In this document: positions 35,701-45,700 of the stretch, piece by piece
Position numbering within the stretch: position 1 is the first letter of the stretch
Layout of the letters: the number at the start of each line of letters is the position of its first letter
Source of the DNA: Actinostola sp. cb2023
Lineage: Eukaryota > Cnidaria > Anthozoa > Actiniaria > Actinostolidae
Reading direction: 5' to 3'
Length of the DNA stretch: 64,000 nt
NCBI GenBank assembly: GCA_033675265.1
Contig: JAUJYZ010000245.1
Span: forward strand, 585,001-649,000
The notes under the pieces: model-generated
What the model was told of the DNA's origin: nothing
What the model saw: only the letters and a program-made list of their open reading frames with translations
Database searches by the model: none
Program-made: the position numbers and the translations under genes

Positions 35701-38023
35701 CCATGGTTTGAACCCATTTTTCTGGTCATTGGGAGGCATTTTGCATGGGCTATAGGCCATGGTTTGAACCCATTTTCGGTCATTTGGAGGCATTTTGCAT
35801 GGGCTATAGGCCATGGTTTGAACCCATTTTTTGGTCATTTGGAGGCATTTTGCATGGGCTATAGGCTATGGTTTGAACCCATTTTTCGGTCATTTGGAGG
35901 CATTTTGCATGGGCTATAGGCTATGGTTTGAACCCATTTTTTGGTCATTTGGAGGCATTTTGCATGGGCTATAGGCCATGGTTTGAACCCATTTTTGGTC
36001 ATTTGGAGGCATTTTGCATGGGCTATAGGCCATGGTTTGAACCCATTTTCGGTCATTTGGAGGCATTTTGCATGGGCTATAGGCTATGGTTTGAACCCAT
36101 TTTTGGTCATTTTTGGTCATTTAATTTGGTCATTTGGAGTTTTGCAGGCCATTTTTTGCATGGGCTATAGGCTATGGTTTGAACCCATTTTCGGTCATTT
36201 GGAGGCATTTTGCATGGGCTATAGGCTATGGTTTGAACCCATTTTCGGTCATTTGGAGGCATTTTGCATGGGCTATAGGCTATGGTTTGAACCCATTTTT
36301 TTTGGTCATTTTTTGGAGGCATTTTGCATGGGCTATAGGCCATGGTTTGAACCCATTTTTGGTCATTTGGAGGCATTTTGCATGGGCTATAGGCCATGGT
36401 TTGGACCCATTTTCGGTCATTTGGAGGCATTTTGCATGGGCTATAGGCTATGGTTTGAACCCATTTTCGGTCATTTGGAGGCATTTTGCATGGGCTATAG
36501 GCCATGGTTTGAACCCATTTTTTGGTCATTGGGAGGCATTTTGCATGGGCTATAGGCCATGGTTTGAACCCATTTTTGGTCATTGGGAGGCATTTTGCAT
36601 GGGCTATAGGCCATGGTTTGAACCCATTTTTGGTCATTGGGAGGCATTTTGCATGGGCTATAGGCTATAGGCCATGGTTTGGACCCATTTTTGGTCATTT
36701 GGAGGGTATTTTGCATGGGCTATAGGCCATGGTTTGGACCCATTTTTGGTCATTTGGAGGCATTTTGCATGGGCTATAGGCCATGGTTTGAACCCATTTT
36801 TTGGGTCATTGGGAGGCATTTTGCATGGGCTATAGGCCATGGTTTGAACCCATTTTTTTGGTCATTGGGAGGCATTTTGCATGGGCTATAGGCCATGGTT
36901 TGAACCCATTTTTGGTCATTTGGAGGCATTTTGCATGGGCTATAGGCCATGGTTTGGACCCATTTTTGGTCATTGGGAGGCATTTTGCATGGGCTATAGG
37001 CCATGGTTTGAACCCATTTTCGGTCATTTGGAGGCATTTTGCATGGGCTATAGGCCATGGTTTGGACCCATTTTCGGTCATTTGGAGGCATTTTGCATGG
37101 GCTATAGGCTATGGTTTGGACCCATTTTCGGTCATTTGGAGGCATTTTGCATGGGCTATAGGCCATGGTTTGGACCCATTTTTGGTCATTGGGAGGCATT
37201 TTGCATGGGCTATAGGCCATGGTTTGGACCCATTTTTTGGTCATTGGGAGGCATTTTGCATGGGCTATAGGCCATGGTTTGAACCCATTTTTGGTCATTG
37301 GGAGGCATTTTTTGCATGGGCTATAGGCCATGGTTTGGACCCATTTTTGGTCATTGGGAGGCATTTTGCATGGGCTATAGGCCATGGTTTGGACCCATTT
37401 TTTTGGTCATTTGGAGGCATTTTGCATGGGCTATAGGCCATGGTTTGGACCCATTTTTGGTCATTGGGAGGCATTTTGCATGGGCTATAGGCCATGGTTT
37501 GGACCCATTTTTGGTCATTGGGAGGCATTTTGCATGGGCTATAGGCCATGGTTTGGACCCATTTTTGGTCATTTGGAGGCATTTTGCATGGGCTATAGGG
37601 CTATGGTTTGGACCATTTTTGGTCATTGGGAGGCATTTTGCATGGGCTATAGGCCATGGTTTGGACCCATTTTTCGGTCATTGGGAGGCATTTTGCATGG
37701 GCTATAGGCTATGGTTTGGACTCATTTTCGGTCATTTGGAGGCATTTTGCATGGGCTATAGGCCATGGTTTGGACCCATTTTCGGTCATTTGGAGGCATT
37801 TTGCATGGGCTATAGGCTATGGTTTGGACTCATTTTTGGTCATTTGGAGGCATTTTGCACGGGCTATAGACTATGGTTTGGACCCATGTTTGATCGTTAT
37901 ACAATAACCAAGCTTCTAGTGATAGATGTCTAATCATTTGTTATTAATCTTACAGTATGTTCCAAGTACACATTTGGTTCCAAGTACACCGTCCATGGAC
38001 TGGGAAATGCACCACGAAATTAA
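32744..38023 (+). CDS. Unrecognised five-exon gene, 178-residue protein
   Basis: Exons 32744-32820, 34161-34266, 34556-34691, 34991-35140 and 37956-38023. The phases (2, 0, 1, 1) agree at every join, the sites are GT-AG, and the total is 537 nt including a TAA stop. I do not recognise the family. The protein is basic, rich in His, Lys, Arg, Trp and Tyr, without a signal peptide, membrane helix or visible catalytic motif. It starts MAAGKTVGFTGNVSYSKEF, contains LSHWTRHELPLIQ and INEFPKPQGGLQLHYDD, and has KFWMDGDPNIKKISLC near the end. Short basic aromatic-rich proteins of this kind include several ciliary microtubule-associated proteins, but that is only a guess. Introns 1-3 hold MITEs; intron 4 holds a 2.7-kb minisatellite. 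Confidence 0.75.
33451..33604. mobile_element. Palindrome with hammerhead-like words
   Basis: Arms AGTACTTAACTTTACTGGCG ... CGTCAGTAAAGTTAAGTAG frame a short centre. The right arm reads GGTGACGA, AGGGCTAAGGCT, CGAAACGTC, close to the CUGANGA / GAAA core of hammerhead ribozymes. In intron 1 of the five-exon gene. Confidence 0.55.
33611..34070. mobile_element. MITE with arms of about 145 bp, 460 bp
   Basis: GTGCAACGAACCCCTATGAG at the left is mirrored by CTCATAGGGGTTAGTTGCAC at the right, and the match continues inward past GATGACGTCTAC. Very long arms relative to length, no coding frame. It ends about 90 bp before exon 2 of the five-exon gene. Confidence 0.85.
35150..37890. repeat. 55-bp minisatellite, roughly 48 copies
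   Basis: Unit contains GGCATTTTGCATGGGCTATA, GGCCATGGTTTGGACCCA and TTTTTGGTCATTGGGA. It starts within 15 bp of the exon 4 donor of the five-exon gene and ends about 65 bp before exon 5, so it is nearly the whole intron. Variants are ordered: left copies mostly have CTATGGTTTGAA and CATTTGGAG, while right copies mostly have CCATGGTTTGGA and CATTGGGAG. The many open frames inside are by-products. Confidence 0.97.
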
Positions 38024-38356
38024 CAAAACCGAACTCTTTGATGCAACTGACACCAATGCATGTGCGTGTAATGAGAGCTGATTTGGAGATAGAAGGATTC
38101 CGTCCTCCTGCTCGTTACATACTTACATACAGTTACAAAGTTGTTGTATGGCACTGACGCGTGTGAGTGCTTATGCTTGCGTTTTCACAGTAAAGCAACG
38201 CGTCTTCTGCTTTCGTTGATGTTTTAAAAGCATCAATGATCAGATTGATGTACGAGTGCAAAGCACAACAAAAAATCACCCATAAATTGTGCTTGTCATG
38301 CATGCTATTAATCTTCGTTGTGTTGTACGAGTGTAGAAGCCCTCAAAGGTATCAAC

Positions 38357-38546
38357 CAGGGCCGTACATAACCCAAAATTCGAGGGGGGGGGGGGGGGAC
38401 CCATTTTGTCATTGGGAGGCATTTTGGGCTACAGCAAATGGTTAAGACAAATAGTACAGTTCTCAGTACTTTTTGGTATCTTTTTCGCCTTGCTAGGGGG
38501 GCAACTGCCCCCCCCTGTCCCTGTCCCTGTGCTGTGTACGGCCCTG
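38357..38546. mobile_element. MITE with CAGGGCCGTAC ends, 190 bp
   Basis: CAGGGCCGTAC at the left and GTACGGCCCTG at the right, with a poly-G and a poly-C tract inside. It contains ACCCATTTTGTCATTGGGAG, which matches the core of the 55-bp minisatellite just upstream. Confidence 0.8.
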
Positions 38547-38699
38547 TTAACCAGTTAACTAGAGTATTGTGCAGTGAAATGGTTTAACGTGTTAAAAATG
38601 ATATGAATTTGAAGTGAAAGATTCATCTGGATTTCTGTCTTTGCTTCGCTTGAACCTCGTCATCGACTTGCTGTTGACTGAAAAGAGTCACAGTTTAGT

Positions 38700-39262
38700 G
38701 TCAAGTCCCGGTTACACGAAAGGTGGTCAGCGCTATCCACAGGAGGGGTTAGTGGTCCCTGGGACAATAACATCAGTCCTATTCACCCAGCCAGAAGTCT
38801 TCCCAGAAAAAAATTTCCCAGGAGAGAAAATATCAGAAATATTTTTTCCAGGAGAGAGAATATTTCCTAACCAAAAAGCAAACAAACAAACAAAAAAGGT
38901 ACTCAAATACTTTTTATGAAATAAAACAATTCCCAGGTACAGAAATATTTCCTATCCACATAACCTAATATATATTCTGTATGTTTCATATTTTTATGGG
39001 ATAATAGTTATAATTATTAACTTTAATAGAATATATTTTTCACAGGAACCTATAATTGTTCCATATAATATACAAATAGTCAAATGCGAAACTCATCTTA
39101 GGTTTCCCAGGAAAGTACTGGTAGAACAGTTATTTCACAGAACAGACACCATTAACCCCTCCTGTATCCACTGGATAAGTCCTATCCAACGGATAAAGTT
39201 TATTGGATAACTGCATTTGGATAAAACTGCTCCGATGGATAGCGCTATTCACCTTTCGTACA
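38700..39262. mobile_element. Element with GGATAA-rich right end
   Basis: CACGAAAGGTGGTCAGCGCTATCCACAGGAGGGGTTA at the left is roughly mirrored at 39150-39262 (AACCCCTCCTGTATCCACTGG ... GATAGCGCTATTCACCTTTCG). The interior is AT-rich and non-coding. Confidence 0.55.
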
Positions 39263-39546
39263 ACAAGGGCCAGAAGAGAGTTAACTGCATTCGGAGTAAA
39301 CGTTTATTCTGAACGCTTGAAGCAGTATATTTATCAGTGTTGTAACAAAACATAAACAAGCAAAAACAACTTGTAACGTCGTGAGACATGCGCGCATCCA
39401 CTGTCGTCAGCTTTCTCGCAGAAACGACAGTCTTAGAGTCGCATTCTGATTGGTTGAGCAATGATTTTGCGCGCTGTGATTGGTTGAAGTGCTTTAACAA
39501 CATGAAATACCTTATATCACAACAATTGTTTATCCAGAGTTATGGT

Positions 39547-39749
39547 TTATCCAGAGTTATGGTCCCATGACTCATCACGCTTGCAGTTAACGTCGTGTTC
39601 CGAGTCACATGTGGATTTCGTTTCACTCCAGTACAATCCATCTGCACAGGATAAGTGATAGGCGTAGCCATGTTTATCACACTCGTAGAATGACCCGCAG
39701 TGCTTCGGGTCTTTGTAGTATCCCTCGCCCTTCCCATCGCAAAACGATT
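39547..39749 (-). other. Chitin-binding domain 2 (CBM14/peritrophin-A), terminal exon
   Basis: Contains SFCDGKGEGYYKDPKHC, SFYECDKHG, SCADGLYWSETKSTCD and VNC, again six cysteines, followed by a short hydrophilic end and TAA at 39549-39547. The acceptor ATTTTAG joins in phase 1, matching the exon before it. Confidence 0.92.
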
Positions 39750-42700
39750 CTAAAATCAAAAACAATGTAAAAATATCGGAGTTAGTGGAATATTTCGATT
39801 TGTGCATCAAATCAGAGCATTTGACTGCATATCTGAAATTTTAGATCATAGTCTGGCACATGGGCTTCCTGTGGTAAAGTTTCAGCGCGCTTCCTAGTCC
39901 CTGGGCACGAGTCTGTATTAACCAGACTTGTTGTTTCCACTGATAAACCTCGTTTATCTGCTAGGCGTTCTACACGTAGCACAGAGTAAGGACTGGGAGT
40001 AAGTCTGCGTAATTTGTCTGGGAATTGTTACTCAGCGGGCTGCCTGTGGCACGCCGAGTTGAAAAATGGGCTTTCTTTTTCTTATGGCCACAAATCGCCC
40101 AACTGGGTACCAAAGCGCATGCGCTCTGTGCCGCTGAGGAAACCGAAGGCTCGTTGCTCATTGCTGCAGCCTGCCGAGTTCACACTTACAAAGCGTCTTG
40201 TTAGTCGGGCTTCCTGTGGAAGCTCCGACTCTAAAAATGAGAAGCGTTCTTTGTCGTCGTCGTCGTCGTTGACCTCAAATCCAGCGCATGCGCCCTGTGC
40301 CGGCCGAAGGAGACATGAAGTCTGGCCAAGAAAGATTAGAAAGCACAAACCAATCAGGGAAAGCACCGGAGGTCAAGGGGCCAACATATAAGTCTTTTCT
40401 CGTCTAAGTCTAAATTTAGAATGAAACAGGACGCTCTAGTAGCGTGAAGCCGGGCTATTAACGTTTTTACTGATATACTGTAAAGTTCGCAGTACTGAAA
40501 TTGCAACTGGAAAGCATGTTCTATCTAGCTCGAGTCACGCAACGACGAGCAACCAAAAACTGTTTCAATCGCACTATAAGATATCTATATTTAGGTCAAA
40601 TAGGTTACATTTCAGATGGCAGCAAAGAAGATGGTTGGAATCAATTTTTATTGCACGGAATAGCAAAGTGTTATTTAATAGAGACAATGGAAGGACTTTA
40701 CCAGATAGTTATATGCCATTATTGAAGAAAATGTAATTGTACTTATCATTCATTCATTATTTTATTCATTTATTCATCCACCTATCCATCAATTGGTTCG
40801 TTCGTTCATTCATTCATTCATTCATTTATTCATTCATTCATCTACTGATCCATTTACTGATTCATTCTTTCATTTACCCATCCATTTATCCATTTACTGG
40901 TTCATTCATTCATTCATTCTTTCATCTACCCACCCATTTATCCATTTACTGGTTCATTCATTCATTCTTTCTTTCATCTACCCACCCATTTATCCATTCA
41001 CTGGTTCATTCATTCTTTCATCCACCCATCCATTTATTCATATTTTGCTTTATTTATTCATTCATTCATTCTGTAACTCATATATGTTTAGTAACTTTGT
41101 ATAGTTTGTTGTTTTTACTTTGATCCTAGCTCGCGCTCTATTTAAAATCTAGTTAGCGCGCGCTGTTCAGTTAATATTCCATGGATACCGCTTTCTGTTA
41201 GCTACGTAGGAATTGTGTACTTTCATAACCCTGAAGATGGCCGCAATGGCCGAAAGCTTGGTTCATTAAACAAATTTTAAATGCAGATGAAGCCACTACA
41301 ATTTATTTAATCTGATGCCTGCATACAAGGAAACCCTTAATAAGGTTACATTTCATTTAGAAGCCCGACTTCACGCTAGAAGAGCGTCTAGTTTGTATTA
41401 AAGTGAGAGGTTCTATATAAAGTGAGGGTTTCTATATAAAGTGAGGGTTTCTATATAAAGTGAGGGTTTCTATATAAAGTGAGGGTTTCTATATAAAGTG
41501 AGGGTTTCTATATAAAGTGAGGGTTTCTATATAAAGTGAGGGTTTCTATATAAAGTGAGGGTTTCTATAGTAAAGTGAGGGTTTCTATATAAAGTGAGGG
41601 TTCTATATAAAGTGAGGTTACCACAAATGCCCAAAACTATATATATAAAGTGAGGGTTTCTATATAAAGTGAGGGTTTCTATATAAAGTGAGGGTTTCTA
41701 TATAAAGTGAGGGTTTCTATATAAAGTGAGGGTTTCTATATAAAGTGAGGGTTTCTATATAAAGTGAGGGTTTCTATATAAAGTGAGGGTTTCTATATAA
41801 AGTGAGGGTTTCTATATAAAGTGAGGGTTTCTATATAAAGTGAGAGGTTCTATATAAAGAGGAAAACTTACTTTTCTTTCCATTACACTTGACATTTATC
41901 GGCAAATCACAAGCCATCAGTTCGTCATTCCAATACAATCCTTCCTGGCAGTTCCCATGGTCTTTCTGTCCATGATAGCCACAGTGGTAGAATACACTAC
42001 AGTCTAAACTGTCCTTGTAATACCCTGGGCGCTTTCCTTTGCAAGAAAACTCTAGAAAATAAACAGAAGAACTTAATATATGAATAAAATACGGTATTGG
42101 GAATACTAGTATGTTGTGATGATGATGATGATGATGATGATAGCGATGCTGGTGGTAGTGATTGTGATGATGATGATGATGATGATGGTGACGATACTGG
42201 TGGTAGTGGTTGTGTTGATGACGATGATGGTGGTAGTGGTTGTGTTGATGACGATGATAGCGATGATGGTGGTAGTGGTTGTGTTGATGATGATGATAGC
42301 GATGATGGTGGTAGTGGTTGTGTTGATGATGATGATAGCGATGATGGTGGTAGTGGTTGTGTTGATGAGGATGATAGCGATGATGGTGGTAGTGGTTGTG
42401 GTTGTGTTGATGATAGCGATGATGGTGGTAGTGGTTGTGGTTGTGTTGATGATAGCGATGATGGTGGTAGTGGTTGTGTTGATGATGATGATAGCGATGA
42501 TGGTGGTAGTGGTTGTGTTGATGATGATGATAGCGATGATGGTGGTAGTGGTTGTGGTTGTGTTGATGATAGCGATGATGGTGGTAGTGGTAGTGTTGAT
42601 GATGATGATAGCGATGATGGTGGTAGTGGTTGTGTTGATGATGATGATAGCGATGATGGTGGTAGTGGTTGTGTTGATGATGATGATAGCGATGATGGTG

Positions 42701-45700
42701 GTAGTGGTTGTGTTGATGAGGATGATAGCGATGATGGTGGTAGTGGTTGTTGTGGTTGTGTTGATGATAGCGATGATGGTGGTAGTGGTTGTGGTTGTGT
42801 TGATGATAGCGATGATGGTGGTAGTGGTTGTGTTGATGATGATGATAGCGATGATGGTGGTAGTGGTTGTGTTGATGATGATGATAGCGATGATGGTGGT
42901 AGTGGTTGTGTTGATGATGATGATAACGATGCTAGTGGTAGTGGTTGTGTTGATGATGATGATAGCGATGATGGTGGTAGTGGTTGTGTTGATGATGATG
43001 ATAGCGATGATGGTGGTAGTGGTAGTGTTGATGATGATGATAACGATGCTAGTGGTAGTGGTTGTGTTGATGATGATGATAGCGATGATGGTAGTAGTGG
43101 TTGTGTTGATGATGATGATGAAGTAAGAATTGCGCCAACTGTTCTCATCACCTACCCAATGGATTTGTGGTCAACGTTTCTGAGATTCCCTGAACGAACG
43201 GTGAGTTCTTAAAAACTGGTTTAACCTTAAAAAAAACACGGCTTCATTAATCGACTAACAGGAAAATTAATTCAAACTGAAAATCGCTGGCAAAACTCAC
43301 CGATAAAATGATGTACTGCCACGGAGAAACTCTAGGGATCAAGTAGTTGGTAGTTTTCTACAGAAAGAAGAATTAAGAAATCAGTAAATAACTTTAATTT
43401 GGAGGACACAGTCATCGCATATCAAGATATAATATATAATATTTGTATGGGAATACATACACATAGTACCTAGTGATATTTGAAGTGCAGAGTGACGTTA
43501 CAGTCGAACCAAGAAAACCATGGACCTGTAAATATGTCTGGAATGTTCATTGTGTTTTGACCAATCACACGTGAGATCTTGAAACCACAGATCGTTATCA
43601 ATCACCGAGCAAGGCCATTAAGTTTAAATTCTATGTTGTCTTAGTGTATCTTGTACGAAATTAGATTGCCATTCCTTTCTATTTGAGAGACACATACACT
43701 ACGCTGCGAAGAATAGATATGAGCGATTTTGGACAAATGTTTTTTTGGAAAGCCTGATAGTTCGACTCGCTTTATTACTCGCATGTGATTGGTCACAATG
43801 GACATTCCAGACATATTTTAGGTGTCCACGGCTTTCTTGTTTCGACAGTAAACGAAGCCAATTGAATCAGTGCAAAGTACTGTACGATTACGCAGTTGCC
43901 ATTAGGCTATAGTTTGCTATCCTTACCGTTGTCTCGGGTGCGCAAGGTCTGTTCACACCACCCCTGTGCGATGGGCAATTGACATGATCCCCTGAATGTC
44001 CAATCAGATGATAGTGAACCTGATAGTAATCCACTGCTTGATTCTTTTGAAAGAGGGGCGGTTCCCAAGTGAAGTTAACTGCGTAAGTGTGGTCGTCGTT
44101 GTTTACCGTGTAGTCGTGAAGTGCGAGATTACGGACGACGAGATCTTGAATGGCAGGAGCTGGAAACGAAAAGGTAGAACGTGAAAATGTATTCTTCATT
44201 GGAATCTTAATAATTCTACTCTCAGTTTGTAGTGACGTACCATTGCCCTACTTGTTGCTATAGTTACCTGGGGCTTTGAGCTTCAGGACCACTCCCTTGG
44301 GTTTGATCCACGCATGCGCGTACTGAGGTATGACCTTGAAAGAAAACGAGAACGTTGGCGTTAGATAATGCACAGCGCGCTTATAAACAATGAACCTATT
44401 AAATAGGGCTGCTTATAACTGTCTCTCTAGCTCGTAGAAGAAGTCACGACAATACAATCTACAATACAGAAACAAAATCCTTTGCGAACCTCAATCATTA
44501 CTACTTTGATCTACAAACTTTCTGACGCGTTCATTGCTTCTATTGCTGGTTTTCATTAGACGCCACTTCCGGTCTCGTGAGGAATTTTCATCAGCTGAAT
44601 TGCACCTTTTCAAAAGAATACTCTCTGGTTGATAGCACATGACGGGCAGTGTTTGCCCGTCATTTGAAGCAAATAATGAGATTCAAGGAGTTTTAACAGC
44701 TGATTGAAAGCCAGCAATTGAATACTGCATTTGTGCTACTGATGGGATCACGGGACGCGCACAGGGAGCCCAACATAATACGTATTGCGCGCGCTCCACC
44801 ACATGAAACCCATCAAAAAAAGACGCGCGCATACAAATATATATATTTTTAATAATCATAAGTAGCCTCATAAGCAATGGTTGGGCTGCCTGTGTTATGT
44901 CTTGCAGAGCTTACTTACTTCAAGCATCAATGGCTCACTGTGTAATATACCAGTAAACACATAAAACGTTTCAGTCTGTAAGGCAAAAGAGAAACAGTTT
45001 ATTGTAGAGATTTCGTCTCAGTGGAGTACGTTTTGCTTATTTGGCCGAAACAGCACAGAAAATCTCAGTGGTCAACACCAAGAGAAAATGAGGTAAGAGA
45101 AGGAATCCCTGGTATTGGGCTCTTGACCCATCATGTGCCCCGTTAATTCTATTTTTAGAATCAATCTATCTTTAGAACGGAACGTGATTGGTCAGATCAT
45201 ATAAGGCGAGGTCGCGCAGGCCGTTATGCACGGCTTTGATATGAAAAGTCAAAATTGAGCGAAGAAAATCTTCTCAACTTTCTCGAACATTTTACAAATT
45301 TTTACTTCGAAAACTCAATAAAGGATTTTACCAAATTATCCTTTTGGGATTTGACTGAAATTATTGTGAATTTGGAACACTTGAGACGATTCTAAATAGA
45401 GGAAAACAGCTTCAGTTTGCCATGTCCGATATTAAAAAGTGCAAGGAGTTTGCTTATTTGGCCGAAACTTGTAGGATTTGAACACCCTCATTTTCAGTTG
45501 TCAACACTTAATCAAGGAAATATATATTGGGACCATTTTTAGCCTCTAGGGGAGGGCTCAGTAGACATTGATGTCCCTGTGGTCGTGTAGGCTGGGGAAG
45601 AGGGCCGTTGGGAAGGACTGGATAGGGGGAACGGATAGAGAAGAGAAAGTTCGACACAGGGAGCCCAAGATCCCTCCGATTAGTACTCACCGTCTTTACA

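Larger units (their letters stand above)
39760..41871. other. Intron 19 of the secreted paralogue
   Basis: Contains a GC-rich interspersed repeat region (about 39860-40400, with repeated GGGCTTCCTGTGG words), a degenerate ATTC tract, a hammerhead-like motif at 41232-41268 and the 20-bp minisatellite. No exon is visible. Confidence 0.6.

Noticed and set aside
35193..37933. Many open frames of 60-211 codons on both strands with MGYR / WAIGHG-type repeats
   Set aside because: All arise from the 55-bp minisatellite inside an intron; frames shift with unit-length changes.
41398..41862. Possible CRISPR-like repeat array of 20-bp units
   Set aside because: Head-to-tail minisatellite without spacers.
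41997..43212. Long open frames on both strands (371 and 384 codons) over the 39-bp array
   Set aside because: Unit length is a multiple of three, so openness in several frames is automatic. Kept only as a possible alternative exon in the findings.
44683..44877. Minus-strand 64-codon frame
   Set aside because: Runs through an interspersed repeat copy between exons 14 and 15 of the paralogue; no splice or homology support.
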